Source of the DNA: Erythrobacter donghaensis | Lineage (GTDB): Bacteria > Pseudomonadota > Alphaproteobacteria > Sphingomonadales > Sphingomonadaceae | NCBI RefSeq assembly: GCF_001557325.1 | Contig: NZ_LSJS01000151.1 | Span: 1 to 64,000, forward strand | Length of the DNA stretch: 64,000 nt | Reading direction: 5' to 3' | Part shown: piece after piece, positions 1 through 10,872 of the stretch | Layout of the letters: each line of letters begins with the position of its first letter | Numbering within the stretch: the stretch's first letter is position 1 | The notes under the pieces: model-generated | The model's database searches: none | What the model was told of the DNA's origin: nothing | Seen by the model: the letters and a program-made list of their open reading frames with translations, nothing else | Made by a program: the position numbers and the translations under genes

Positions 1-183
1 GGGCTGCCGTCTTTCAGCCACATTTGCCGCCCGGGCGGGGCGAGGGCGGGACGCCCGGGCAGCGGCGTGATTGCCCCGGACCGGACGAGGCCCATATTCG
101 AATTGTCCGGTTCGTGAGGGGTCATGCGGCCGGGACAGCAGCCGCGTTCGTCGTGCTTGGGTCAATCAATGATGGAGTTACCC

Positions 184-711
184 ATGCACAAGTCTTTCAA
201 AACCCTCGCTCTGGCCGGTTCAGCCATGACGCTTGCCATGACCGGCACCTTTGCCGTTGCGCAGGAACAGACGCCGGATGCGGCCCCGGGCCAGACTCCC
301 GGCACGACGATGCCGGGACAGACGACCGACACCATGCCTACCGACGGCATGCCGGAAACCACGCCGCCCTCGATGCCGGACACCGCGCCGTCGACCGAGC
401 AGGAGTGGGACACGGACACCACGACCACCACCACCGGCACGCCTGACGCCCCTGCCACCACCACCACCACCCCGCCGCCTGCGGCCGATCAGGACGCGAT
501 GATGCAGTCCTGGCCCGCCGACCGTCAGGCCGGGTTCAAGGCCTGGCCGGCCGACACCCAGACCTATTTCTGGTCATTGAACCCGCAGCGTCAGGAAATC
601 TTCTGGGCGCTGTCGGACAGCGACAAGGTCACGCTCAGCCAGATGCCCGAGGCGCAGCGCGAGGCGACCTGGGCGCAGATCGAAACCCGCCTGACGCCGC
701 CGCGCGGCTAA
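184..711 (+). CDS. Exported Pro/Thr-rich protein with 11-residue repeats
   Basis: About 175 residues; function not recognised. A signal peptide is visible at residues 1-26 (MHKSFKT, a hydrophobic core, then AVA-Q). Next comes a Pro/Thr-rich, probably disordered linker with poly-Thr runs to about residue 105. The C-terminal part holds five tandem degenerate 11-residue units starting at W (nt 511), each with an aromatic or hydrophobic first residue and mostly an aromatic near position 9-10. Start 184 is preferred over ATGs at 124, 169 and 172 because GGAG (174-177) sits 6 nt upstream and the signal peptide begins there. The gene converges on rsmD with a 4-nt stop overlap. It is probably periplasmic or surface exposed; that is inferred from the signal only. 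Confidence 0.7.
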   Translation: MHKSFKTLALAGSAMTLAMTGTFAVAQEQTPDAAPGQTPGTTMPGQTTDTMPTDGMPETTPPSMPDTAPSTEQEWDTDTTTTTTGTPDAPATTTTTPPPAADQDAMMQSWPADRQAGFKAWPADTQTYFWSLNPQRQEIFWALSDSDKVTLSQMPEAQREATWAQIETRLTPPRG

Positions 712-1295
712 ACCAACGGATCGGGACCTGCCTCCGGGCCAGCATCGGGGGAAGCATCCAGCCGCAAGAGGTGGAGCTTCCCCTTGCCGACCCGGCGTTC
801 GGTCTCGGCCACCAGCCCCTTGATCGCGATGTCCTCGTTGAACGCGGTCTCGAGCGCGATCCACGTCTCCGGGCCGATCCAGCCGAGGCGCAGCAGGCGG
901 TCGAGGGCCACCTCGCCGGCGCCCGAGCGGTAGGGCGGATCGGCGAGGATCAGGTCGAGCGGCTTCGCAGCTGCGCGCAGCGCCATCACCGAGCCCGCCT
1001 CGACCCGCGCCCGCGTTCCTGCGCCGAGCGTGGCGATATTGGCGCGGATCACCTCGACCGCCGCGCGGTCCTGCTCGACGAACAGGCAGCTTTCCGCCCC
1101 GCGCGAGAGGGCCTCGAGCCCCAGCGCGCCCGAGCCTGCGAAGAGGTCGGCGACCTGCAATCCCTCGAAATCGCCCAGCCGGCTGGTGAGCATCGCGAAC
1201 AGCGTTTCACGGGCACGGTCCGCGGTCGGGCGCGTGCCGTCGCCCTTGGGCGCGGCGAGCTTGCGCCCGCGCCACTCCCCGGCGATGATCCTCAC
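708..1295 (-). CDS. rsmD: 16S rRNA (guanine(966)-N2)-methyltransferase RsmD
   Basis: A 195-aa SAM-dependent methyltransferase that modifies G966 of 16S rRNA during 30S assembly. The N-terminus VRIIAGEWRGRKL is typical of the family. The SAM loop DLFAGSGALG is at about residues 50-59 and the catalytic DPPY at 119-122. The start is a GTG at 1295, which overlaps the rluB stop as GTGA, so the two genes are translationally coupled. Upstream in-frame sequence to 1496 lies inside rluB and does not match the family. Full length. Confidence 0.93.
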   Translation of the reverse strand: MRIIAGEWRGRKLAAPKGDGTRPTADRARETLFAMLTSRLGDFEGLQVADLFAGSGALGLEALSRGAESCLFVEQDRAAVEVIRANIATLGAGTRARVEAGSVMALRAAAKPLDLILADPPYRSGAGEVALDRLLRLGWIGPETWIALETAFNEDIAIKGLVAETERRVGKGKLHLLRLDASPDAGPEAGPDPLV

Positions 1296-2071
1296 TTGAG
1301 CGGGCCTTTCGCCAGCTCCGCCAGAAACCGGTCGACCGGCTTGCCCTTGAGCTCCACCGCCTGCCCCCTCGGCAGATCGCCGAGGTTGAACGGGCCGTAG
1401 CCGACGCGGATCAGGCGGTTGACCTGCAATCCCAGATGTTCGAGCACGCGCCGAACCTCGCGGTTCTTGCCCTCGGTGATGGTCATCTCGATCCACAGGT
1501 TGCGGCCCGAAGAGCGTTCGAGGTTGGCGTTGATCGAACCATAGCGCATGCCGTCGATGGTGACGCCCTCGATCAGGTCCTCGAGCTGCGCTTGCGAGAC
1601 CTCGCCGAAGGCGCGCGCGCGGTAGGTGCGCGGCACGCGGCTGGCGGGCAGTTCGAGCGTCCGCTTCACCGCGCCGTCATTGGTGAGCAGCAGCAGCCCC
1701 TCGGTATTGAGGTCGAGCCGCCCGACCGGCATCACCCGCCCGGCATTCTTGGGCAGGGCGTTCCTGAGCGCAGTGTAGATCGTCGGGCGCCCGGCCGGGT
1801 CGCGCTCGGCGGTGATGAGGCCGGTGGGCTTGTGGAAGGCGAACAGCCGGGTCGCCTCGGCGGCAGAGACGGGCTTGCCGTCGACCGTCACGCCCCTGAG
1901 GCTCGCGAGGATCGTCGCAGGCGTCTCCAGCACCTTGCCGTCGAGCGCGACGCGCCCCTCGGCGATCATCCGCTCTACCTCGCGGCGGCTGGCGATCCCG
2001 GCGCGGGCGAGCAGCTTGGCGATACGGTCGCCTTCGGGGCGATTTTCGGAGCGGGGAGGCTGGGTGGGCAT
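1292..2071 (-). CDS. rluB: 23S rRNA pseudouridine synthase, RluB/RsuA type
   Basis: A 259-aa enzyme. It has an N-terminal S4 RNA-binding domain (about residues 16-60) and a pseudouridine synthase domain with signature GRLDLNTEGLLLLTNDG; the catalytic Asp is about residue 120. RluB converts U2605 of 23S rRNA. RluB is preferred over RsuA or RluE from overall resemblance to alphaproteobacterial RluB, but substrate cannot be proved from sequence. It is the first gene of a two-gene unit with rsmD; together they form an rRNA-modification pair. Confidence 0.88.
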   Translation of the reverse strand: MPTQPPRSENRPEGDRIAKLLARAGIASRREVERMIAEGRVALDGKVLETPATILASLRGVTVDGKPVSAAEATRLFAFHKPTGLITAERDPAGRPTIYTALRNALPKNAGRVMPVGRLDLNTEGLLLLTNDGAVKRTLELPASRVPRTYRARAFGEVSQAQLEDLIEGVTIDGMRYGSINANLERSSGRNLWIEMTITEGKNREVRRVLEHLGLQVNRLIRVGYGPFNLGDLPRGQAVELKGKPVDRFLAELAKGPLK

Positions 2072-2090
2072 GGGGGCCGCGCCTAGGCCG

Positions 2091-3263
2091 TCACGGGGCC
2101 GCCCGCAAGGCTTCGCTCACGATCTGGTCGAAGCGCGCGATCCCGCCTTCGAGCGTACCGAGGGTGAGGTGATCGACCGCCCCCGACGCCAGCCCTTGCT
2201 GGCCGAGCTCCGCCGCCCGGAAATCCTCCGACGCGAATACGCCCCCGTCGAGCAGGTTCCAGCTCTTCTCCCAATGCGCCAGCGCCTTCTCGGTCGCGGG
2301 TGCCTCGGGGATGAGCATGAAGTCCTCGACCAGCGTCAGGTCATGGGCCTGCGGCATCAGCACCATCACGTTGACGTAGTCGGGGCTGGGCACGATCACC
2401 GTCGCGGGGAGCAGCTGGTAGGCGAAGGTCACCACCCGGCGCAGAGCGGCCATGTCGGTGAGGTCGACGCCCTCCATCTCCTGGAGCCGCCCGACGGCGC
2501 TGCGCTGGTGCGGGCCGATCGTGTCCCCGGCGGTGATCCCGTCCTTGAAGAAGGGGCCGATCGTCGCTGCGTGGAGCCGGGTGACATGGTAGCTTTCGAG
2601 GAAGGCATCCATGATCAGCTTCCAGTTGCCCTTCACGCTGTGGAGCTTACGCCGGAACAGGTGCGCAGCCCTGAGGCCGAAGGCATCGAAGTCGCTCCCC
2701 AGTTCCTGTGCAGCGCTGAAATCGGCGCTTTGGTCCGGCGCGAACCAGATCAGGCCGCCTGCCTCCACGCTCGGCAGTTCCACCAGCCCGAAGTCGCCCT
2801 TGTCGAGCCCCGGAAAGGTCTCCGGCCGGGGGAGGGCAAGGAGGCCCCCGTCGAGCCGGTAGGTCCAGGCGTGATAGGGGCACACCAGCCGCTTGGCGCA
2901 TTGCACTTCATTCCCCTCCACCAGCCGCGTGCCCCTGTGGCGGCAGACGTTGAGGAAGACGTGGGCCTTGCCGTCATTGTCGCGGGTGATCAGCAGCGGT
3001 CGGCCGGTGGCGTCGTGCGGCACGGCCATGCCGGGTTCGGGCAGCAGAGCGCTCGGGGCGATGACCTGCGGCAGGCGATCGAACAACGCCGCCTTCTCGC
3101 GCGCGAAGTGATCGGGGCAGGTGTAGTTGCTCGCTGGCACCCGCTGGATCCCGCCCGCAACCTTGGCGCGCCCTTCGCGGATGGCCTCGGCAAGGGCGAG
3201 CTGGCCCGGGGTGGGCGACAAACCCGAATCTTCTCTACGCAAATCTGTTGTGGCAGCGTTCAT
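2091..3263 (-). CDS. Rieske aromatic ring-hydroxylating oxygenase, alpha subunit type
   Basis: About 390 residues. The Rieske [2Fe-2S] ligands are C107-x-H109 (CRHRG) and C128-PY-H131 (CPYHAW). The C-terminal catalytic domain shows a mononuclear iron motif ESYHVTRLH (H226, H231). Enzymes of this family oxygenate aromatic rings or demethylate quaternary amines using an external reductase. No beta subunit, ferredoxin or reductase gene is adjacent, so substrate and partners are unknown. Start 3263 (MNAATT) follows a GAGAGGA/AAAGAG stretch; the in-frame extension to 3425 runs into the divergent MFS gene and was rejected. Divergent from the MFS gene with a 73-bp gap. Confidence 0.85.
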   Translation of the reverse strand: MNAATTDLRREDSGLSPTPGQLALAEAIREGRAKVAGGIQRVPASNYTCPDHFAREKAALFDRLPQVIAPSALLPEPGMAVPHDATGRPLLITRDNDGKAHVFLNVCRHRGTRLVEGNEVQCAKRLVCPYHAWTYRLDGGLLALPRPETFPGLDKGDFGLVELPSVEAGGLIWFAPDQSADFSAAQELGSDFDAFGLRAAHLFRRKLHSVKGNWKLIMDAFLESYHVTRLHAATIGPFFKDGITAGDTIGPHQRSAVGRLQEMEGVDLTDMAALRRVVTFAYQLLPATVIVPSPDYVNVMVLMPQAHDLTLVEDFMLIPEAPATEKALAHWEKSWNLLDGGVFASEDFRAAELGQQGLASGAVDHLTLGTLEGGIARFDQIVSEALRAAP

Positions 3264-3336
3264 CGCTCTTTTCTCATCCTCTCGTCCCGGCCTAGTGTGA
3301 CACGAAACCGGGCCGGAGCAAATCCGCCCCGACAGC

Positions 3337-5061
3337 ATGGGATCGTCAATGGCCACAGCCGCACCCCAAACTGCTACGCGCCTGTCGCGCTGGATCGCGC
3401 TGATGGCGGCGCTGCGGCATCCCAAGACCGCCTATGTCCTGCTGTTCGGCTTTGCCAGCGGGCTACCCTATGCGCTGCTGCTCGGAACGCTCTACGCCTG
3501 GCTGACCGACGCCAAGGTCGATGTCGAGACGATGGGCGTGTTCTCGCTGGTGGGGCTTGCCTATGCGTTCAAGTTCCTGTGGTCGCCCGCCTTGGACCGG
3601 GTCGATCTGCCGGGGCTGAGGAAGCTCGGCAAGCGCAAGCAGTGGATCGTGACGGCGCAGTTATTGCTGGGGGCGATCCTGGTGATCCTCTCGCTGCTCG
3701 ATCCGCTGTCCTCGCTGGGAGTCTTCTCGCTGCTGGCCGGGATCGGCGCCTTTGCCAGCGCCACGCAGGACGTGGTGATCGACGCGTGGCGGGTGGATGT
3801 CGCGGACGAGGTGGCGACCATCGACATCCTCTCGACCGTGTTCCAGATGGGCTACCGCGTCGCGGCGCTGGTGGGCGGGGCGCTGGCGCTGTTCATGGCC
3901 GAGCGGCTGGGCTGGCCGACGGTCTTCGCGAGCATGGGCGGCATCCTCCTCATCGTGGGCTTCCTGGGCCTGTTTGCCCCCGACGCCGAACGCAGCGCCG
4001 CCGCGCTGGAGAGCGAGCGCGCCAATCTCGGCACTCTGCGGCAGGCGGGGCAGATAGTGCCCCGCGTGCGCGCCTATGCGCTGGGCGCGGTCGCCGTGCT
4101 GTGGGGCTGGGCGCTGGTGACGGTGCTCGCTTTCATGGTGGATTCGCTCACCGCCACGCCCGAGACGCGGCCCGATTCCACCGCCTTCGTCAGCCAGATG
4201 GGCCCGCTGATCGTGATCGCGACCGTGGTGATCCCCGGCGCCATCGCAGGCTGGCTCGAGGCGATGCGCAAGTCCGGGCGCCACGTGCTCACCGCCGATG
4301 TGCCCGCAAGCAGCGCGCTCGATACCGCGCTCGATCACGGCTACCGCGCGCTGATCCTGCCGCTCGCGGAGATCATCGGACGCTTGAAATGGGCCGCGGT
4401 GCTGGTGATCGCGCTGGTGCTGTCCTACCGCATCACCGATGCGATCTGGGGGAGCTTTGCCTACCCCTTCTATCTGGGCGAGCTGCAATACACCAAGGAC
4501 GAGGTGGCGATTGCCTCCAAGTTCTTCGGTGTCGGCGCGCTGATCTTGGGGCTGGCGCTGGGCGGCACGCTGCTGACTGTCATCGGCCGCATGACGACGC
4601 TGACGCTGGGCGCTGTCATCGCGGCGCTGACCAACCTGCTCTACGCCGACCTTGCCGTAGGCGGCGCGCGGATGCAGCTGGCGAGCGATCTGACCGGCTT
4701 CACCGCGCTGGCCGGTCTGTTCGGGGCGGATGACCGAATGGCGCGGCTGATGCTGACCATCGGGATGGAGAACATCGCCGTCGGCATCGCGGGGGCGGCC
4801 TTCGTCGCCTATCTCTCGAGTGTGGTCGCGAAGGGTTACAGCGCGGTGCAATATGCGCTCTTGTCCTCGCTGACGATGCTGGTGGGGACGCTGGGCCGCC
4901 CGGCGCTCGGCCAGATGATCGAGGAGCGCGGCTATTACGACGTGTTCCTGCTGACCACCGGGATCGGCGCCTTTGCCGTGGTGCTGTGTGTGATCGAGTG
5001 GGTGCGGCAGGCGCGCTCGGGGCGGGCAGAGAACGCGCCCCCGCCGGAGCCGGAGATCTAA
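3337..5061 (+). CDS. ampG: AmpG-family muropeptide MFS transporter
   Basis: A 574-aa polytopic inner-membrane protein. The N-terminal segment [18 protein letters not shown] and the loop [12 protein letters not shown] are characteristic of AmpG permeases, which import anhydro-muropeptides for cell-wall recycling. Hydrophobic segments occur throughout, with a hydrophilic mid-loop near residues 205-225 and a polar Pro-rich C-terminus. Length fits alphaproteobacterial members. The second ATG at 3349 is an alternative start. It converges on folC with a 4-nt stop overlap. The family call is firm; the exact substrate is inferred, and no recycling partners are adjacent. Confidence 0.85.
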   Translation: MGSSMATAAPQTATRLSRWIALMAALRHPKTAYVLLFGFASGLPYALLLGTLYAWLTDAKVDVETMGVFSLVGLAYAFKFLWSPALDRVDLPGLRKLGKRKQWIVTAQLLLGAILVILSLLDPLSSLGVFSLLAGIGAFASATQDVVIDAWRVDVADEVATIDILSTVFQMGYRVAALVGGALALFMAERLGWPTVFASMGGILLIVGFLGLFAPDAERSAAALESERANLGTLRQAGQIVPRVRAYALGAVAVLWGWALVTVLAFMVDSLTATPETRPDSTAFVSQMGPLIVIATVVIPGAIAGWLEAMRKSGRHVLTADVPASSALDTALDHGYRALILPLAEIIGRLKWAAVLVIALVLSYRITDAIWGSFAYPFYLGELQYTKDEVAIASKFFGVGALILGLALGGTLLTVIGRMTTLTLGAVIAALTNLLYADLAVGGARMQLASDLTGFTALAGLFGADDRMARLMLTIGMENIAVGIAGAAFVAYLSSVVAKGYSAVQYALLSSLTMLVGTLGRPALGQMIEERGYYDVFLLTTGIGAFAVVLCVIEWVRQARSGRAENAPPPEPEI

Positions 5062-6428
5062 TCGGGCAGCTCGTCGTTCAGCCGCAGCACCTCGCCCGCG
5101 AGGTAGAGCGAGCCTGCGATGAGGATGGGCAGGCCGTCATCGGGGATCATTGCGAGGGCCGTCGGCACATCGAGCGCGGCGCGTGCCGAGGGGCCGAAGG
5201 CGCTTGCCGGGTGCCAGTCATGCCCCGGCACCGGTACAGCCGTGATGCTCTCCAGAAGCGAAGCGAGCGGGGCGGTCAGCGCGGCGGGATTCTTGCCCTC
5301 GATCATCCCGATGATGAGGTGGATTGGCCGCAATTCGCCTGTCGCGAGTATTCGATCAGCATAGATGTGCCTGTTCAGGAAGCTGAACAACCGCTGCGCC
5401 GCACTCGGGTTATGGCCGCCATCAAGCCATACTTCGCGGCGCCCGGTCAAAGGCCCAGGCGAAAGGCGCTGCAACCGGGCGGGCCACTGCGCCGATACAA
5501 TCCCCTTGGCGATCGCTTCCATCGTAATCTTCACCTGCCGCTGGTGGCGCAGCATGGCTATGGCGAGCCCGGCATTCTCGATCTGATGATCGCCGGCAAG
5601 GTTGGGCCGAAGCAAAACAAACGACGTTTGCTTGCCGCTGCTTTCCTGCCAATCGGCGTAGCGGACTTTTTCTGGTGCTCGCCAATTCGCCTTGATGGCC
5701 CATGCGTCGGCGTGTCCACCGAAATAGGACGGAGCACCGACTTTTTCGGCGACCTCCTCGATAGCCCAATTCGCTTCGGGTTCGTTCGGCGTGCGCACTA
5801 TCAGAGGCACTCCTTTTTTGGCGATGCCCGCCTTCTCGAACGCGATTCGCGCCATCGGCTCCGTCGGAACGCCCTCCTCGGGCGCGAGCAGGAAGCGTTC
5901 GTGATCGAGGCCCAGCGCCGCAATCCCGCAGGCCGCCAGCGCCTCGGGCTCCAGCACATTGGTCGCATCGAAGCGCCCGCCCATGCCGACCTCGACCACG
6001 CAGGCATCGGCAGGGGTGCGGCTGAAGGCGAGGAAGGCGGCGGCGATGGTGACTTCGAAGAAGCTCGGGCCGAGGTCCTCGCCTGCGTCCAGCACTTCTT
6101 CCAGTACATCGGCCAGCATGCCGTCAGAAATCAGTTCTCCCGCCAGCCGGATGCGCTCGTTGTAGCGCACCAGATGGGGGGAGGTGGTCACGTGGACCTT
6201 GTAGCCTTGCGCCTCCAGCATGGCGCGCAGGAAGGCGCAGGTCGATCCCTTGCCGTTGGTGCCCGCCACATGGAACACCGGCGGCAGCTGGCGATGCGGG
6301 TTGCCGAGGCGCTCCATCAGCGCACGGATCGTCTCCAGCCCAAGTCGCCCCTGCGGCAGGCTCAGCGCGGCGAGGCGGTCAAGCTGCGCCTGCACGCGCG
6401 GGTCGTCGGATGTGCCGAAATCGCGCAT
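5058..6428 (-). CDS. folC: Bifunctional folylpolyglutamate/dihydrofolate synthase
   Basis: A 456-aa Mur-ligase-fold cytosolic enzyme that adds glutamate to dihydropteroate and folates. The P-loop GTNGKGST is at about residues 56-63 after the usual N-terminal helix (LGLETIRALMERLG). Start 6428 (MRDFGTSDD) follows an AGGAGGGGG Shine-Dalgarno; the in-frame extension to 6599 translates a repeat element and was rejected. That SD is one arm of a perfect palindrome (6436-6459), so it could be hidden in mRNA structure. Last gene of the trp-accD-folC run, a conserved alphaproteobacterial order. Confidence 0.94.
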   Translation of the reverse strand: MRDFGTSDDPRVQAQLDRLAALSLPQGRLGLETIRALMERLGNPHRQLPPVFHVAGTNGKGSTCAFLRAMLEAQGYKVHVTTSPHLVRYNERIRLAGELISDGMLADVLEEVLDAGEDLGPSFFEVTIAAAFLAFSRTPADACVVEVGMGGRFDATNVLEPEALAACGIAALGLDHERFLLAPEEGVPTEPMARIAFEKAGIAKKGVPLIVRTPNEPEANWAIEEVAEKVGAPSYFGGHADAWAIKANWRAPEKVRYADWQESSGKQTSFVLLRPNLAGDHQIENAGLAIAMLRHQRQVKITMEAIAKGIVSAQWPARLQRLSPGPLTGRREVWLDGGHNPSAAQRLFSFLNRHIYADRILATGELRPIHLIIGMIEGKNPAALTAPLASLLESITAVPVPGHDWHPASAFGPSARAALDVPTALAMIPDDGLPILIAGSLYLAGEVLRLNDELPD

Positions 6429-6435
6429 GCTCAAG

Positions 6436-6565
6436 CCCCCTCCTCTTGAGAGGAGGGGGTTGGGGGTGGTAGCGAGCGAAGCGAGCATGATCGCAGGCAC
6501 CACCCCGCTGCGACTAGCTTCGCTGCGCTCAGCAAGTCTCGCGGCCCTCCTCTGAAGAGGAGGGC
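6436..6565. repeat. Composite inverted-repeat element in the folC-accD gap
   Basis: The left palindrome at 6436-6459 has 11-bp arms CCCCCTCCTCT/AGAGGAGGGGG around TG. The right palindrome at 6544-6565 has 10-bp arms GCCCTCCTCT/AGAGGAGGGC around GA. Because each outer unit is nearly self-complementary, the two are also inverted copies of each other. Inside them GGGGTGGT (6463-6470) pairs with ACCACCCC (6499-6506). The whole resembles a small palindromic REP/MITE-like unit. There is no coding capacity and no second copy in this window. It overlaps the folC ribosome binding site. Confidence 0.7.
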
Positions 6566-6576
6566 GGACTTCGGCT

Positions 6577-7428
6577 TCACGCCGCCTTCGCGGGAGCAAG
6601 GTAATCCAGCACCTGCGCCAGCGTCGCCCGCAACTCGCGACGCGGCACCACCATGTCGACCATGCCGTGCTTGTGGAGATACTCGGCGCGCTGGAAGCCT
6701 TCGGGCAGCTGTTCGCGGATCGTGTCCTGGATCACCCGCTGGCCGGCAAAGCCGATCAGCGCGCCCGGCTCGGCGATATGGATGTCGCCGAGCATGGCGT
6801 AGCTCGCGGTGACCCCGCCGGTGGTGGGGTCGGACAGCACCACGATGTAGGGCAGCCCGGCCTGCTTCAGCCGCCGGGTCATCACCGTCGCGCGGGGCAT
6901 CTGCATGAGCGAGAGGATCCCCTCCTGCATCCGCGCGCCGCCCGCGGCGGTCACCACGACATAGGCGCAGCCGCGATCCAGCGCCTTCTGCGCGCCGTTG
7001 CAGAAGGCCTGCCCCACGGCCATCCCCATCGAGCCGCCCATGAAGCCGAAGTCCTGCACGCCGACCACCGCGGGCTGCGTGTCGATGAAGCCCGAGCCGA
7101 CCACGAAGGCATCCTCATGCGGGTTCGCGGCGCGCGCGGCCTTGAGGCGGTCGGTGTATTTCTTGGTGTCCTTGAACTGCAGCGGGTCCTCGGTGACCTT
7201 GGGCAGCGGCAGGACCTCGAACCCCGGATCGAGCAGCAGCGCGAGCCGCGCGTCCGCCCCGATCCGGCCGTGATGCTCGCACTTGGGGCAGACCGAGAGG
7301 TTCGCCTCGTAATCGGCGGCGAACAGCAGCTCCTGGCACGAGGGGCACTTGATCCACAGGTCTTTCTCGGTGGTCTTCTTCTCCGAGGAGAAGCCGAGCG
7401 AATTGCGGACGCGGGTGAACCAGTTCAT
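6577..7428 (-). CDS. accD: Acetyl-CoA carboxylase carboxyltransferase subunit beta
   Basis: A 283-aa cytosolic subunit. With AccA it transfers carboxyl from biotin to acetyl-CoA, the first step of fatty acid synthesis. The N-terminal zinc ribbon has C28/C31 (CPSC) and C47/C50 (CPKC). The crotonase-like core carries [15 protein letters not shown] and [16 protein letters not shown]. Its start overlaps the trpA stop as ATGA (7425-7428), so it is coupled to the trp genes, as in many alphaproteobacteria. Full length. Confidence 0.96.
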   Translation of the reverse strand: MNWFTRVRNSLGFSSEKKTTEKDLWIKCPSCQELLFAADYEANLSVCPKCEHHGRIGADARLALLLDPGFEVLPLPKVTEDPLQFKDTKKYTDRLKAARAANPHEDAFVVGSGFIDTQPAVVGVQDFGFMGGSMGMAVGQAFCNGAQKALDRGCAYVVVTAAGGARMQEGILSLMQMPRATVMTRRLKQAGLPYIVVLSDPTTGGVTASYAMLGDIHIAEPGALIGFAGQRVIQDTIREQLPEGFQRAEYLHKHGMVDMVVPRRELRATLAQVLDYLAPAKAA

Positions 7429-8222
7429 GCGGCGTGCTCCTGACGGGCGGAGTGGACGGCGGCGGCGAGCGCCGAGGTCAACTCCCTTAGCTTGGCCGGG
7501 GCCTCGGCGCCATATTGGCCGCAGATTTCCACCAGGGCCGAGCCGACCACCACGCCGTCCGCCACCCGGGCGATGGCCGAGGCCTGCTCGGGCGTGCGCA
7601 CGCCGAAGCCGACCGCGACCGGAATGTCGGTCGATTGCTTGATGCGCGCCACATTCGCCTCGATGCTGGCGATCTGGGCCTGCTGCTTGCCGGTGATCCC
7701 GGCGACCGAGACGTAGTAGAGGAAGCCCTCCGACCCTTCGAGCACCTGTGGCAGGCGCGCGGCGTCGGTGGTGGGGGTGGCGAGGCGGATCGGCGCGATG
7801 CCCTTCGCGCGCAGCGCCGGGCCGAGCGCGTCGTCCTCCTCGGGCGGAATGTCGACGCAGATGACGCCGTCAACGCCAGCGGCGGCGGCGGCCTCGGCGA
7901 ACCACTCCGGGCCGCGACGCACCATCGGGTTCGCATAGCCCATCAGCACCAGCGGCACATCGGGGTGCCGGGCGCGGAAGTCGGTGGCGTAGCGCAGCAC
8001 GTCTGCCGTGGTCGTGCCCGCGCCGAGCGAGCGCAGATTGGCGCTCTGGATCGCGGGGCCATCGGCCATCGGATCGGTGAAGGGCATGCCCAGCTCGATC
8101 ACATCCGCCCCGGCTTCCACCAGCGCATCGAGATTGGCCGCCGTGTCGCCATCGCCTGCGGTGATGAAGCAGACGAGCGCGGGGCGTGGGGCGGCGAAGG
8201 TGGCGGTGAGGCGACTAGTCAT
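7425..8222 (-). CDS. trpA: Tryptophan synthase alpha chain
   Basis: About 265 residues. Cleaves indole-3-glycerol phosphate and channels indole to TrpB. The catalytic acids lie in [14 protein letters not shown]; other family segments include GYANP and GVRTPEQ near the phosphate site. Start 8222 (MTSRLTATF) resembles homologues; the ATG at 8228 would add only MI. Both starts overlap the stop of the small upstream gene, and no clear SD is seen, so expression probably depends on coupling through that gene. Confidence 0.95.
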   Translation of the reverse strand: MTSRLTATFAAPRPALVCFITAGDGDTAANLDALVEAGADVIELGMPFTDPMADGPAIQSANLRSLGAGTTTADVLRYATDFRARHPDVPLVLMGYANPMVRRGPEWFAEAAAAAGVDGVICVDIPPEEDDALGPALRAKGIAPIRLATPTTDAARLPQVLEGSEGFLYYVSVAGITGKQQAQIASIEANVARIKQSTDIPVAVGFGVRTPEQASAIARVADGVVVGSALVEICGQYGAEAPAKLRELTSALAAAVHSARQEHAA

Positions 8223-8456
8223 TATCATTTGATTTCTTGATCACCGAATGACGTTTAGGAAGCGTCATTAGGGCACCGAAGAGCCCTAAAAAGACCGAGC
8301 CAAATAATGCAGCTTCAAGGACTACTCGAAATGTTAGCGGAAGATGCTCTTGGCCTGCTCGGTAAGTGCCGCCCAGAAATAAGGCAATTGAACCAGCGAC
8401 AAGCATGACGACAAAACCTGTCGCCATTCCGTAGCAGACATTTCCAAGAAACCGCT

Positions 8457-8460
<4 letters not shown>
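8215..8460 (-). CDS. Small two-helix membrane protein between trpB and trpA
   Basis: An 81-aa protein of unrecognised family. Two hydrophobic segments (about residues 9-31 and 45-67) are followed by a charged tail ([12 protein letters not shown]), predicting a small inner-membrane hairpin. The start is TTG at 8460, overlapping the trpB stop as TTGA; its stop overlaps the trpA start. Base composition is about 47% GC by hand count, far below both flanking genes, which suggests recent origin or transfer. The intact frame and exact coupling at both ends argue that it is translated. No function can be assigned. Confidence 0.65.
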
Positions 8461-9667
<1,207 letters not shown>

Positions 9668-9671
<4 letters not shown>

Positions 9672-10306
9672 AGCCGTGCGGCTTTGCAGAAGGCGGCGAT
9701 CTTGTCCACGTCCTTGAGGCCGGGCGCGCTCTCGACCCCGCTCGAGGTGTCGACCAGCGCCGCGCCCGTCAGGCGGACCGCCTCGCCGACATTGGCGGGG
9801 GTGAGGCCGCCGGCGAGGCCCCAGGCGAGCGGGCCCTTGTAGGCGGCGAGCAGGGCCCAGTCGAAGGCGAGGCCCATGCCGCCGGGCAGCTGGCCCTTGG
9901 GGGTCTTGGCGTCGAACAGCAGGAAATCGGCGGCTCCGGCGTAGGCCGCGGCCTTGGCGACGTCATCCGCGCTGGCGACCGAGAGCACTTTCCAAACCGG
10001 CAGGCCGAAGCGCGCCTTGACCTGCGCGACGCGCTCGGGCGCCTCGTGGCCGTGGAGCTGGATCGCATCGAGCCTGCCCGCCGCCACCGCCTCGGCCAGC
10101 GCGGCGTCATCGGCATCGACGAACACCCCGGCCTTGCGGATCGCGTCACCCGCATGGCCTGCAAGCCGCGCGGCCACCGCACTCGTGACAAAGCGGGGGG
10201 AGGGCGCGAAGAAGTTCAGCCCCACCCACTCGGCCCGCCCCGCGATGCAGGCGGCGAGCGTTTCGGGGGTCGAAATTCCGCATATCTTGACGAGGGTGCC
10301 TGCCAT
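9668..10306 (-). CDS. trpF: Phosphoribosylanthranilate isomerase
   Basis: A 212-aa TIM-barrel enzyme for the Amadori rearrangement in tryptophan synthesis. The catalytic Cys is at about position 9 (VKICGIS) and the catalytic Asp lies in LLFDAKT; phosphate-binding segments are [11 protein letters not shown] and DTSSGVE. Start 10306 ([10 protein letters not shown]) fits the family; longer in-frame sequence does not. First gene of the trpF-trpB-x-trpA-accD-folC run. I saw no leader peptide or attenuator in the 104-bp divergent gap. Confidence 0.95.
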
Positions 10307-10410
10307 ACGCGGCGCTCTACGCCGCCGTAGCCGCCGCGTGAAGCGCGAAGTGCTTGATCGGGCGGGAAAGGCGCGGCAGTCTGGCGGGCGCAACAGGGAA
10401 GCAATCGTCC

Positions 10411-10872
10411 ATGAAATTCCGCATCTTCCTCGCCACTGCCGGTGCCCTGGCGCTGACAGCATGCAATCCGGGCGCGCAGGTCGAGGGTGCGCGTGCGCAG
10501 ATCGACAAATTCCACGCGCTTTACGATCAGGGCAACGCCAAGCGCTTCTACCAGGAGACCGGGGTCGAGTTCCGCAAGGTCGTGACCGAAGAACAGGTGC
10601 AGGGGCTGATGACGCTGTTCTCCAAGCGGCTCGGCAAGGTCGAGTCGAGCAAGCAGACCGGCTTCAACACCGGGTTCAACAACGGCACCACGACCACCAC
10701 GATCGTGATGCAGACCCGCTTTGAACGCGGCGAGGCGACCGAGACCTACATATTCACCGGGTCGGGCAAGGACATGAAGCTGCTGAACTGGAACGTCACT
10801 TCGCCGCTGCTCGAACTGAGCCCCGAGGATATCAAGAAGCTGACCGAGGATGAGGGCAAAGCCGCCCGCTAG
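10411..10872 (+). CDS. Putative lipoprotein of unknown function
   Basis: A 153-aa protein with a lipoprotein signal peptide: MKFRIF, a hydrophobic core, then lipobox LTAC with Cys at about residue 18. The mature part is a small mixed alpha/beta domain (FHALYDQGNAKRFYQE, then a strand-rich TTTTTIVMQTRF segment), reminiscent of small periplasmic NTF2-like or DUF4019-like folds; that comparison is inference. No operon partner; divergent from trpF and convergent (4-nt overlap) on the GNAT gene. Confidence 0.75.
   Translation: MKFRIFLATAGALALTACNPGAQVEGARAQIDKFHALYDQGNAKRFYQETGVEFRKVVTEEQVQGLMTLFSKRLGKVESSKQTGFNTGFNNGTTTTTIVMQTRFERGEATETYIFTGSGKDMKLLNWNVTSPLLELSPEDIKKLTEDEGKAAR

Noticed and set aside
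29-60. GCCCGGGCG/CGCCCGGGC inverted repeat near the window start
   Set aside because: The stem is short for its GC content, has a 14-nt loop and no T-run, and no upstream gene is visible to terminate; left unannotated.
1812-4733. A 973-codon plus-strand open frame
   Set aside because: It runs antisense through rluB and the Rieske gene and then out of frame through the MFS gene. Its translation is an Arg/Gly/Ala-rich shadow with no domain, a product of high GC codon bias.
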